Source: Globisporangium splendens (taxonomy: Eukaryota > Oomycota > Peronosporomycetes > Pythiales > Pythiaceae). From it: DNA of 64,000 bases. The stretch lies in assembly GCA_006386115.1 (NCBI GenBank), contig VFIW01000018.1, positions 496,001 through 560,000 of the forward strand. Reading direction: 5' to 3'. Positions 1-10,149 of this stretch are shown one piece after another; within the stretch, counting starts at the first letter, position 1; every line of letters starts with the position of its first letter. The notes beneath the pieces are model-generated. The model saw only the letters and a list, made by a program, of their open reading frames with translations, had not been told where the DNA came from and did no database searches. Position numbers and translations under genes: made by a program.

Positions 1-1044
1 TGAAGTCGTGGTAATGTGGCTGTTTGCTGTGCAGTGTTGTCAATGGCTATTACCTTCTGAAAAGGAGTATTTACGATAAATAGTGTTATTATGCCTACTA
101 AAAGGTCAACAATATATATATCATAGCGTGTAGTGGTTTAAAAGGGCTTTTAGTAATGATAGAGGGAAGAGACGGGAGGAAACAGTAACTAACGATTTCG
201 GTTTGACGTTTAGATGGCTGATGGGAGGTGACGGGAAGGTTGCTTGAACAAAAGAGTGGGACGAATGTCGCATGAGCAGAACAGAACCGAAAGGTTGCTC
301 GAGCGAGATGTTGTCGCAAGGGATGCCTTCAGACAACATGTACTTCTGCAATATTGTGCCCCCTCTTCCACTATTGTGCGAGGATACGTGTCAGTACCGA
401 ACGGGTCACAGTATGCGTTGTGTGTTTTTGTTGCAAGCAACGCGCTCCTCACCTTTTCAGCGATGACCAGCTACATCAATATAAGGTCGCAATTGCTCAG
501 TGCGCATACACGCTTGCTATTTGCTTGCATGCGGGTTGCTTGGTGCTTAGCTTGATGAACTGTAGCATACTTCATGCGATAAGTTTACTCCCTCATATTC
601 TCTATGCGGTGATGACATCAGTGCGGCGGTCGTTATGAACCATCGCACCACTTTGATAACCCAAAACACCTCACAATCGAGGCTTTAAGGTTTTATCCTC
701 CTGCACACACCGCGCAGCCAACTACTTCTGCTAAACCATCTCACATACTATATCTGTTAGCATGGCTGTATCAACTAATAAATCTCGCAAGAAACCTATT
801 TTACTGTTACATGCTGGTCGCATCGATTGAAGCATCCTCATCTCATGAAATTTGCAAGATCCTTCGCGAAAGGTTTTGGACTACTGAGTTTAGGTTTCCA
901 TGCAAGGTTTTATTCCGCTTGTTTCCTTTATTCCTGACCTGCGCTTGCTGCATTCTTGTCGTTGGCGCCTTTGCGCACGTGGTCAATAGAACCCTCGGAA
1001 CCCTCACTTCCGCACCCGCAGCCACCAGATCAATAGACAAGACC
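1..1044. other. No gene recognised
   Basis: Short open frames on both strands here show no recognisable domain, no splice structure and no consistent coding bias. The last ~250 bp probably hold the promoter and 5' leader of the cytochrome b5 gene. The reading frame of that gene stays open upstream to 811, but the upstream residues do not look like cytochrome b5. Confidence 0.5.
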
Positions 1045-1491
1045 ATGGCCGACCAGACGACTGCCGCTGCCGCCGCCACCGCCACAGAGCCGCAGCTCAA
1101 GGAGTTCACGCTGGACGAGGTCGCGGCGCACAACACGGCCGAGGACTGCTGGATGATCATCGGCGAGGAGGGCGAGCGCAAGGTGTACGATGTGACCGCG
1201 TTCCTGGACGACCACCCAGGCGGTCCGGAGATCATGGTCGACCTCGCGGGCCAGGACGCCACCGCCGAGTTCGAGGACATCGGCCACTCGAACGACGCGC
1301 GCGCGCAGCTCGTGTCGTTGCTCGTGGGCAAGGTCAAGGGTGACGTGAAGAAGGAGAAGAAGGTCGAGACGACCGGCAAGACCGTGAACGGCCGCAAGGA
1401 CGTGTCGGGCAACAACGGACCGCTCTTCCTGGTGCTCGCGGGTGTCGTCGGAGTCGTGGCGCTCTTCCTCCAGTTCGGAACCGCGCAATAA
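1045..1491 (+). CDS. Cytochrome b5, tail-anchored
   Basis: A 148-residue small haem protein that passes electrons to desaturases, hydroxylases and other ER or outer-mitochondrial enzymes. The haem-binding domain spans about residues 18-95. It carries the signature DDHPGGPEIM (first axial His) and a second axial His in DIGHSNDA. A Lys/Glu-rich linker follows, then a hydrophobic C-terminal helix (LFLVLAGVVGVVALFLQF), as expected of a tail-anchored protein. The start at 1045 (MADQTT) was preferred because it gives the usual family length; the same frame is open upstream to 811, but that extension resembles nothing in the family. No intron is needed. The family assignment is firm; the particular redox partner cannot be read from sequence. 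Confidence 0.93.
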   Translation: MADQTTAAAAATATEPQLKEFTLDEVAAHNTAEDCWMIIGEEGERKVYDVTAFLDDHPGGPEIMVDLAGQDATAEFEDIGHSNDARAQLVSLLVGKVKGDVKKEKKVETTGKTVNGRKDVSGNNGPLFLVLAGVVGVVALFLQFGTAQ

Positions 1492-2344
1492 GTCTATTGC
1501 ACAGCATAATTTACGACACAACACAGCACATACACACACACTAGCAGCAGAGCCAAGCGCGTGTCGTTGGGTTTGGAGGTCGCTAGACATGGATTTTTCT
1601 GCACGGCGACAATAAATAGCGATCTGCGTGCAGAAAGAGAACGAAGTGAGGCGTGAAGACACGAAAAGAAGAAGAAACAGAAGGAAGCAGCATGGGGAAG
1701 AGAGCATGAAGAAGCGACGAGCAGCATTCAGGTTTGATGATGCACTGGTCACGTTCGATCTCTTTTATATATATATATTTTGGAAATGAATGTTTTCCAT
1801 CGAATGCTTTTATGTTAAAGAGCGCATGGCTCGTGCATATTGGATGACTGTGCTCATCTCGTTCTCTTTAACAGATTGAACACTTTCCATTGCGGTTCAC
1901 TTGGCGGTGCACCCCAGGAGTCTTGCAGCGAAGCACGAGTATTGCACCATGGCCTCAAGACATATAGCATCGTCGTGCATGGCATTCGAGTGGAGAGTGC
2001 AACACCGTATGAACTCCATACCACCAACATGTGTGAAAATGGCAAGGTAGCCATTTCTCTCGGATCTGGCAAACTGAAGTTCTCGACTGTCTATTATTGG
2101 CAAATCACCGCACAGCATCCACCATTTTTCAGCGAATGAGAGTCGGAGACGTATCCAAAACATGTACCCATCTCTCTTCCACAGCAATGACGAAGTAAAA
2201 CGGAGAACAGCAATTTGCCAAGAGCAACGAAGAAGAACCTCCCCCCCCTGAATGGCTTAATCTGATCCATTGGTGCATCACCAACTGATTCGATGCCGTT
2301 GCTTGCCTTCATAGCACCTTGCGAGATGGATCTTCTGCATCAAT
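1492..2344. other. No intact gene; region before the Crinkler remnant
   Basis: Holds the 3' end of the cytochrome b5 transcript and an open frame at 1840-2139 (+, 99 codons) that I could not assign. That frame may be a decayed N-terminal part of the Crinkler-like gene that follows, but no P-loop or other motif is visible. Confidence 0.35.
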
Positions 2345-3230
2345 TTGGAATATCTGAGTAGCCGACACGCTGGTCTTTGCTTCCTTGCTATCCTGTCACT
2401 AAATCAATCATATGCTTGGAGTCTGGAGAATTCTAGTGCGCCTCCTTCAGTTGAACAATGGATCCGCAAGCTGCAGGACGGGTCGATGCATTATGTTGAG
2501 GATGGATGCTTGTTCAAAGCCCTGGCATCCACCCGTTCTGTGGAGATGTTGAGTACTCTCCGTTCTAGAAAGCTTGATCTGTTGGAACGTATTGCTCTTG
2601 GTAGCATTCCTGGTTTTGGTGGTGACCTCGCCAAGATATATGTTGGAAAAGGCATCTTGATTCAAAACGGACGGCATTTCGAGTTCTCTTCCCCGGTTGT
2701 GTGGCGATTCTTCATCAAAGTGCGCGTCGATCCCATCGTTCGAGCGCGTTCCTACCCCACGAGCCTTCAAGACACAATCATTCGGATGTTGCAAGCTATG
2801 GATTTTGACAGCCTCTGCCAGAAAATGCGTGGCAGAAAGGTGTCAACTGATGCTGCTCTGGGAAAATCATGGCAATTGGAATTCTACAGGTCCGCATATC
2901 GCTGCACTCCAAGCACAGCAGTGACCTCAGTGGACACTGGTGGAATATTGCTGGGACATCGACTTGTTGCAAGAAGCTACACCAACGGAGCTAAGAGGAC
3001 GCACCAAACGATTCGCGAGTGGCGGTCGTTATTCCTTACTCGAGTTGACCGACTTCTGCCTCGCCGGCTTCAGGTGCGTTGACTTTGATCACAGAACAGA
3101 GGAAAAGGTCGCAGCAGACATGCACCTGCGCGAGAATCTCTTTGTCGTGTGCTATGATGCACGAATGGCGTGCGTGGTTGCGTTCAATTCGCAGATGGAA
3201 ACCGTTTTCACTCTATCATCCTCCCGATGA
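2345..3230 (+). pseudogene. Crinkler-type (CRN) effector C-terminal remnant, frameshifted
   Basis: The first frame (2345-3082) ends an ATPase-like helical part (residues ~40-80) and continues into the block FEFSSPVVWRFF, then a helical run with SYPTSLQDTIIRML and WQLEFYRSAYRC. That order is typical of the nuclease-like C-terminal region of oomycete Crinklers. The family signature then continues in another frame (2940-3230): WDIDLLQEA, RFASGGRYSLLELTDFCL and LFVVCYDARMACV. The stretch that normally joins the two halves, which includes an acidic nuclease residue, is missing, so a frameshift plus a small deletion lies near 2930-2945. The upstream ATPase and any secretion leader are absent. I read this as a dead gene fragment. 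An intron joining the two frames is possible but would not restore the missing stretch. Confidence 0.6.
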
Positions 3231-3377
3231 GTGTGTGTGTAAACCGATCAGGTAAACAAGTTTCCGATAAACCTCTCTAATGCTGTGCCCATCTCTATTT
3301 CGAAAATAATCAGCAAGCAAACGGAGGGGAACGACAACGCACCACACAAAGCAATAGCAAAGCCCACTTGCCTTGAC

Positions 3378-4667
3378 CTATTCCGAGCCATTGGCCGTCA
3401 GATCGGAGCTTTTCGCAGCGTAGAGTTTGTTCCACTGGGACTGCGCATCACGCTTGTTCTCCTTCTTGATGGCATCTACGATAGGCAAACAAACACATAC
3501 AAGTAGGAAAGATTCACACATTAGTCGTGTCTTGTCCATGCATTACACGACGCAAAGCACAGACGTACGCGATTGGGCGTCGACGCGAAGGTTTTCGGCG
3601 CGCTTCTTCATTCGCTCGACGCTCGTCGAGATCTCAGCCATCGCGGTCTTGATCTCGTGCACTTTTCGGATATAATGCGGCAATTTGTCCATCACGACCG
3701 CGACTTTTGTGATCTCGCTATTGGAGCAAATGCTCGCATGCTGCGTCGATAACAACCGCAAGAGATGCTGCAAAATGCAAATAAAAACAAATAACAATGA
3801 GTGGGGCACACATATTGGGATAGGCATATATAGAATGCTCGTCACGTGCTACCTGTTGATTCTCTGTCAGTTCCGCTATCCGATGGATCGAATCGTCCAA
3901 CGACGGCTGCAACCGCGTCAGGATCGCATCGCCCATCACGTCCACACCGCTGATCGACGCGTCGAGGGTCCAGTATGCGTCGTCCTCCTCTATCTTTTTC
4001 GCTGACTGCTGAGACTTATGTTGATGCTGTGGTCGCTGTTTCTGTCGCGTCGCTGGACTTACTGGTGATTTGGGTACATGCGGGACACTGTTTGCTGCTG
4101 GTGTTTCCAAAGCCACTGACACCACTTTGCTCCCAGTCGACGGCACGGCGTTCACCTTCTTGCTTTCCAGCTGGATGCTGTTCAAACGCAGCACACCAGC
4201 GTCATCGCCATCGCTCTCTTCCTCGTCGTCTTCTTCGCTGTCTTTGCCGTTGGTTGCGACGGGCGTCGACACCTTCGGTGCCACAATAGGAGGAGCTCCA
4301 ATTGGCTTCGCTCGCTCGAGTTCTCCGGTCTCTTCGTCGCTCTCTTCTTCGCTGTCCTCACCGCCAGCGGCAGAGCTGCCAGTCTGCACTGCTGCGGGTG
4401 CTTGAATACTGAACCGAGGCGCCGCAGGTAAAGAGAAGCTTGGCGTCGCAGCAGCGGACGCGCTCGACTGTGTCGCGCCAAAGCCACCGAACTGGAAGCT
4501 GTACTCGACTGCAGCAAACGCAACAAGACAATTAGAGGGCATATGCGCGTAGACACACACAGCAGGCGCACACGTGCACACGGTAACTCATAATACGCAC
4601 TCTCCTCCTCCTCGTCTTCTTCGCTGTCCTCGCCGGCGTAGACACGTCCGCCATACTTGTCCGCCAT
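3378..4667 (-). CDS. BLOC1S6: Pallidin-like BLOC-1 subunit (Snapin/Pallidin family)
   Basis: Four exons on the minus strand: 4601-4667, 3853-4508, 3569-3767 and 3378-3475. All have GT-AG borders in matching phase and give 339 residues. The first half is acidic and disordered (repeated EDSEEDEEEE and GKDSEEDDEEESDGDD) with a Gly/Phe/Gln/Ser patch. From about residue 205 a helical coiled-coil domain begins with SLDDSIHRIAELTENQ. It continues across an exon join into LLRLLSTQHASICSN and ends MAEISTSVERMKKRAENLR. This order and the MKKRA segment resemble pallidin, a subunit of BLOC-1 in lysosome-related organelle and endosome trafficking. The N-terminal acidic tail is longer than in animals. Another Snapin/Pallidin-fold protein cannot be excluded. 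Confidence 0.6.
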
Positions 4668-4971
4668 CTTCGCTCTCTTGGATACTGCAGGAAAGTTTCG
4701 AAGTTCTTCTTTTCGAGGAGCTCAAGAAATAATAATATCCAATCAGAGACCTTTAGATTACATATTTCAGGCAATGGAGATCTAGTTTTGAAACATAACT
4801 GCTGCATCTGTTATATAGTGGTGTCTGGACAAAAGTGGCGAAAATGCACGATTGAATCGGAGGCACCTGCTTGATGCTGAAGATTATATATTATGTTGGT
4901 ACAGTGCCGTCTCCTTTAGCTGGATATGACACTACTCATGAAGCGTCATATGCGTGGGCGTACGTTGTCTT

Positions 4972-5729
4972 CTAGCGGCGCAATCGGGTTTCGGAGATGA
5001 CGCGAAGCGAATCGCGTGCCCGATCCATCCATCGCTCTGTGTGCATGAGCGAATCAGTGCAAACAACAAACAAAGAAGAGTGTTATGCACGCAAGCCAAA
5101 GACATCGCTGTGTAAGGGAGAAAGTGTGCGCATGACCGACCTGCTTCTTCGGCGACTTGCCGCAATGTCTGCGCTTCTTCTTCGCTCTGGATCTGTAGAC
5201 GACGGAGCTCTTCAAGCTGATCGCTGTGTATTCGCATCAATGCAAAGCACGATCAGTTTACAGTTCAACGGCCAACACACGGGAAATACATACAAAGCCT
5301 GCGCTTGTCAGCATACCTCTCGGTTTTCTCAAGACCTGGGAGGTCATCGATGAGCGCGTCGGTCTCCTTCACCATGCGCAGCACATCGTTCGCCAGCAAC
5401 CGGATCTGTGTTTGCCCATACGAAACAGAACCCCCACGCTATAAGCGCCAACTTACATCAACTCTCCGTGCATATGCCATCGGCGTATGCACCATTCGTC
5501 GTACCGCGGCAGCAGTCTCCTCCTTGGAGCCCTCGTCGCCCGTGCTCGCCGGCAGCAGACGCAGCGCGTTGAACATGCTCAGCGCCATCTTGTCAACGCT
5601 CTCCTGCAGCATCGACACCTTGTCGAGCGCGACCTCGGTCGGCTCCGCCAGCTCGGCGCTCAGCGCATCCGCGCCCACTTCCTCCTTGATCGCCACGCCC
5701 GCCGCATCGACCTCCATCTCGTCGCCCAT
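4972..5729 (-). CDS. MED21: Mediator complex subunit 21 (MED21/SRB7)
   Basis: Four exons: 5457-5729, 5317-5405, 5141-5223 and 4972-5036 (minus). GT-AG introns, three of them, run from 51 to 104 bp, giving 169 residues. After an acidic N-terminal extension of ~33 residues comes the MED21 core: DKVSMLQESVDKMALSMFNA, then VLRMVKETDALIDDLPGLEK (the LIDxLP motif is characteristic), then a long helix SDQLEELRRLQIQSEEEAQ and a C-terminal helix ERWMDRARDSLRV. MED21 pairs with MED7 in the Mediator middle module and links transcription factors to RNA polymerase II. The acidic N-terminal extension accounts for the modest excess over animal MED21. A GGTTG direct repeat lies about 75-90 bp upstream of the start. 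Confidence 0.88.
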
Positions 5730-6605
5730 TTTCCTTTTTTACTTGGTGTTGTGTGTTGGTGCAATTCGAGTAGGATACTGAAACAAGATAATACAATATC
5801 CAAGGTTGCACGAAGGTTGCGAGAGCAGATCTCTTGAATTGCATGCGACTTTGCAAAGTACGCAACACAGTTCTGGAGCCGTTTCACCATAAAATTGTGC
5901 AAACTTAACAGTCGCAGATTGTTTGGATCTCACACAAGCACCGTTGTATTCACTCACTCGCACACGCTCTATTGTGATCATCACCTGCCGCAGCAAAATT
6001 TTGCGCTGGGTAAATGCAGAGCTGATAGGTTCCGTTAATGCAGTTGCTGGACACATAACCACTATGTGGACAGCATCCACAGTCCCACCACCAGTCATCA
6101 GGTGCAAATGTGCAGCCAGGCAGGCATCAAACAGGATGCGCACACGCTGGAAATCATCATCATTTGTCCTGGTTTTATACACGACCACCACTCCGCAACC
6201 ATGATACAAACAGCCAGAGCATTCTCTCTGTGTACTCATCAGATCAAACCTAATAACCTTGAATAAATGACGCTACATGCGAGCAGTCTGGTCAGCAATT
6301 AAACCATCCAATTGCGCAAACATCGCGTAACCTTGCAATTGTTCTCCAACGAGAAATTGAATTCCTGTGTTTGTGTATCAAATGCAAGAGAAGTGCTGAC
6401 TACATAGAGACTGGTTGGCAGTTTAAAACACTCGGAAAGCCAGCGCGCGCGAAAAATCCGTTTGATACAAAATGGCAGGTTTCACAGCTGGATCTAGGAC
6501 GCCTCTCGCACTGCATTGGTGCACGCACAAAGGAAACAACCGCACAAGAAGAAGCGCGCATTGCCGCATTCTCCTTCTTCTCTGCACACAAAAGCACGCA
6601 GCAGG
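5730..6605. promoter_or_regulatory. Divergent intergenic region between MED21 and the amino-acid permease
   Basis: No convincing gene. The region must hold both promoters. Close to MED21 it carries the motif AAGGTTGCACGAAGGTTGC (5802-5820), two GGTTG half-sites 11 bp apart, also present before RPN7, FANCL and NDUFA12. The open frame on the minus strand at 5739-6239 has no recognisable content. Confidence 0.4.
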
Positions 6606-8063
6606 ATGGCGGGCGAGCGCGCGCACCTCCTGAAGAGCAGCGCCGCCAGCAGCAGCAACTCGAGCCGTGCGGAGTCGGCGCTCGATGCGTCCCACGGCGT
6701 CAAGCCCTACGGACCGGCGATCACGCTGGCCATGACACTCAACTACGTCATCGGCACGGGCTGCTTTGGACTGCCGTACGCGTTCATGGAGGCCGGCGTC
6801 GTGCTCACGTCGACGCTGCTGATCGTCGGTGTGCTCGGCGCGGTTATCACGATGAACTACACGCTCGAGTCGCTGGCACGTGCCGAGGGAGTGTGTGCGG
6901 CGACCCGTGGAGGCGCGCCATTGCACCACTTGACGTACCGCAAGTTCGATTTCGCGACGATTGGTGACATGTTTGCGGGAAAGTTCGGCAAGATCACTGT
7001 GCAGATCGTGATTGCGTTGTACTGCATCGGCGCGCTGTGGAGTTACGCGTCCGTGTTTGCGTCGTCGGTGGCATCGCTGTTCTTCAGCTACGTGTTGGGC
7101 GATTCGTGTGACGTGTATGGGATTAGCCCGTCGTTGGGGTGCTTGGAGGCGTACTACGTCGGCATGGCGGCTTTCTCGGCGATCGTGATTTCGATGGTGC
7201 TGCTCAATATCTCGGACCAGGCGTCGATTCAGAAATTCCTCTCGGCATACCGAATTGTTGCGTTGCTGCTGATGCTCGTGACGATGCTGATCAAGATTGG
7301 TGTTGACGGCAGTGATGTGCTTGGTGATCGATACAACCGCATTGGTGCATTCAACTGGAGCAACTTTGGCAAGGGTTTTGGGCCGACGCTGTTGGCGCTC
7401 AACTGCCAGTACAACATGCCGGACGCGCTGCAACCGCTCAACCCCAAGTCGTATGCGCGTAAAGTGGCGTTCGGCGCCCTCATCATCTCGGGCTCGTTCT
7501 ACTTGCTGGTGGGGCTTCTCGGTGCGCTCGCGTTCGATAACATTAACCCGTTGGCGTCGTTGATGTGGAGCACGTACACTGGTTGTGGTAACGGATGGGA
7601 TGAGTGTGGCTTCACGAACCCATTCGGCGTCTTCGTGCAGCTCGTAATTCTGATCTTCCCCGTCGTGAACGTCACGTCCGCGTACCCAATGGTGGGCGTC
7701 ACTGTCGGCGACAACATGCTCATGTCGATGCCCAAGGCTGTCACGGATGCGCTCGGCCCGTCGGTTACGCGAAGTTTGTGCCGATTGCTCGCAGCGGTGC
7801 CGCCGCTCGTGCTCGCGGTGGTGTTCAAGAAACTGGACTTCATCTTCTCGGTCGCGGGACTTTTTGGTTTCCTGTTGGGGCTGTCGATCCCGTGCTGGTT
7901 CCAGGTCATCGGCAGTCGCTACTGCAAGCGCGTATGGGGCTTCTCCGGTGCAGCGATCACGCCATTCACTGAGCCGATTATCAGTACCGTGGGCTTCGCT
8001 GGCGCGTTCCTCGCCATTACGTTTGTGATCATGGGTGTCGCCATCTCGACGCTGAATGGATAG
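6606..8063 (+). CDS. Amino acid/auxin permease family transporter (AAAP, Aa_trans)
   Basis: An intronless 485-residue polytopic membrane protein. After a ~30-residue Ser-rich cytosolic tail the first membrane helix starts with the typical AAAP segment ITLAMTLNYVIGTGCFGLPYAF. About ten further hydrophobic helices follow, for example VQIVIALYCIGALWSYASVF, AFSAIVISMVLLNIS and FGALIISGSFYLLVGLLGAL. Loops contain paired cysteines (SCDVYGISPSLGC and TGCGNGWDECG), probably extracellular. The family exports or imports neutral and cationic amino acids by proton coupling at plasma or vacuolar membranes; substrate and direction cannot be deduced. The start at 6606 was chosen over an in-frame GTG/ATG-less extension beginning at 6516 because homologous N-termini are short. 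Confidence 0.88.
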   Translation: MAGERAHLLKSSAASSSNSSRAESALDASHGVKPYGPAITLAMTLNYVIGTGCFGLPYAFMEAGVVLTSTLLIVGVLGAVITMNYTLESLARAEGVCAATRGGAPLHHLTYRKFDFATIGDMFAGKFGKITVQIVIALYCIGALWSYASVFASSVASLFFSYVLGDSCDVYGISPSLGCLEAYYVGMAAFSAIVISMVLLNISDQASIQKFLSAYRIVALLLMLVTMLIKIGVDGSDVLGDRYNRIGAFNWSNFGKGFGPTLLALNCQYNMPDALQPLNPKSYARKVAFGALIISGSFYLLVGLLGALAFDNINPLASLMWSTYTGCGNGWDECGFTNPFGVFVQLVILIFPVVNVTSAYPMVGVTVGDNMLMSMPKAVTDALGPSVTRSLCRLLAAVPPLVLAVVFKKLDFIFSVAGLFGFLLGLSIPCWFQVIGSRYCKRVWGFSGAAITPFTEPIISTVGFAGAFLAITFVIMGVAISTLNG

Positions 8064-8505
8064 AAGAAATGTGCCACATTAGGTTTGTTTGTTTTAAGAG
8101 AAACGGGTGTTGACAGCGCGTGGCGTATGACTTCGACAGCAAGACGCCAGCAATATCCACGTCGTCTGCTATTGCAGACGTTGGTCTTCATGCGATGTAT
8201 GCTCGTGCATTCTTCACAGACTGGCGCATTTGTGTCATCTTGGCAGTCGTGATAAATTGATAGAGAGAAAGTTGGGATACAAAAAAAACTCTATAAAAAC
8301 AATGGCAAGCTTGGTGCGGTGTAAACATAAAGATTAATCATCTAAGGTTGCACGAAGGTACAGTTTGATCTTTTCTGGAGAGGCTTCATTTCCAACAGCT
8401 ACGGTACTGCTTCCTTCCCCCCTCCTTCTCCATTTTGGCAACTAGATCCAAAGTGTCCTATCGCGAGGAAGCCGTGGGTATTTGGATATCAGCAATAGAG
8501 GAGCA
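8064..8505. promoter_or_regulatory. Intergenic, RPN7 promoter with GGTTG repeat motif
   Basis: No gene. An A-rich tract with CTATAAAAACAA lies at about 8291, and AAGGTTGCACGAAGGTAC at 8344-8361 is the same element found upstream of MED21 and FANCL, here about 145 bp before the RPN7 start. Confidence 0.4.
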
Positions 8506-9848
8506 ATGGCCGCCGACAGCACGAACGACGCGCAGAAGAAGACGCCCGCGGCGCTGAAGAAGCAGGCGAGCCAGGGCAATATCTCGGAGGAGATCGAGGA
8601 CGCGCTCTCGACGCTGCCCAACATGAAGATCGCCGAGGTCTACTTCACGCTGCAGCACCAGCACGCGGCGGGCAGCACGCTGCCGGCGAGCGAGACCAAG
8701 TACAAGGACGAGCTCCTGGCGTTGATTAAGGCCAACCAGATGACGCCGTTCTACAAGCGCGTGTGCACGGAGTTCACGTGGCAGGTGGACGCCGACCTCG
8801 TCGCGACCATGAGCACCGCGAACGACGAAGAAGCCAAGCGGCTGGACGCGCAATTGGAGGACGCGACTCAGAATCTGGGAGACATTGAAGTGCTCGAGGC
8901 ACTGCTGGCCAAGGCGCGCATGTACTCGCGCATCGGCGACGAACAGGCCGCGCTCGAGGCGTTCAAGGTCGCGGGCGAGAAGCCGCAGTCGATCAACCAG
9001 AAGATCCTCGTCGCGCTGCACATCATCCGCATCGGATTGTTCTTCTCGGACCTCGACTTGGTCGAAAAGCACATCAAGAAGGCCACAGCGTACGTATTTT
9101 CTCTATACGGTGTGTGCATATGGACTCGTTGTCGCAAAGCTAACATGTTGTGTGCATGTATTATGTGGACGATAGGCTCATTGACGAAGGCGGCGACTGG
9201 GATCGTCGCAACCGCCTCAAAGTGTACGAGGGCTGCTACCTGCTCATGGCGCGCGATTTCAAGAAGGCGTCCAAGCTGTTCCAGGAGTCGGTCGCGACGT
9301 TCACGGCCACGGAGCTCATGTCGTACAACGCGATGATCTTCTACTGCGTTATCACGTGCGTGCTCTCGATGAACCGCGTGGACCTGAAGAAGAAGATCGT
9401 GGACTCGCCCGAGATCCTCGCGGTCGTCGACGAGATCCCGTGCCTATCGGACTTCCTCAACGGTCTATACGAGTGCAACTACAAGCGCTTCTTCACGGCC
9501 ATGGTCGACATCCAGCCGTACATTTTGCGCGATAAGTACCTGTCGACCCACGTGCGCTTCATGTACCGCGAGCTGCGCGTGCTCGCGTACTCGCAGTTCC
9601 TCGAGGCGTACCGCAGCGTGACAATCGAGTCGATGGCCACGGCGTTCGGCGTGAGCGTCGAGTTTCTCGACACGGAGCTCGCGCGCTTCATCGCCGCGGG
9701 CCGCCTGAACGCCAAGATCGACAAGGTGGCTGGCGTCATCGAGACGAACCGCCCGGATGCGAAGAACGCACAGTACCAGGACGCCATCAAGAAGGGCGAC
9801 CTGCTGCTCAACCGCATCCAGAAGCTCGCGCGTGTCATCAACGTGTAA
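8506..9848 (+). CDS. RPN7: 26S proteasome regulatory lid subunit RPN7 (PSMD6)
   Basis: Two exons, 8506-9089 and 9176-9848, with a GTACGT...GATAG intron of 86 bp, give 418 residues. The N-terminal half is made of helical repeats (KIAEVYFTLQHQ, LGDIEVLEALLAKARMYSRI). The splice join produces KKATALIDEGGDWDRRNRLK, a near-invariant RPN7 block. The C-terminal PCI domain includes MATAFGVSVEFLDTELARFI, GRLNAKIDKVAGVIETNRPD and the closing KKGDLLLNRIQKLARVINV, the family hallmark. RPN7 is a scaffold of the proteasome lid that holds the RPN11 deubiquitinase module. The join is fixed by phase and by this conserved block, so the model is secure. Confidence 0.96.
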
Positions 9849-10149
9849 GAGCTTTCTTTTTTTCTTCTTGGTCCCTTCCGTCGTTTCCCACTCGCTCATT
9901 AAACCAAACACAAAGAACAAGAAATACAGGAGCAATGGCATTGATATGGAGTTTATTAAATGCTGTCTTTAGCCTAGGCACCTCATCTTTTATGAGCTGC
10001 TGGCGTGCACGTTGATGAAATGAACGCCAATGGAGGTGGCCAAAATGGAGATTGATAATTAAGTTAAATCTGGTGCCGGCGGTAGAAATGAAGCAATAAA
10101 GTATGCAAATCGTGCAAGTGCAGTCATAATGAGACTCGTGAGCTCCCAT
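9849..10149. other. Convergent 3' regions
   Basis: Roughly 300 bp between the tail-to-tail RPN7 and EFHC-like genes. It contains T-rich and A-rich tracts (for example AATAAAGTATGC near 10096) consistent with transcript ends. No gene seen. Confidence 0.4.

Noticed and set aside
811..1044. 78-codon N-terminal extension of cytochrome b5
   Set aside because: Would be unusual for the family; it probably lies in the 5' leader.
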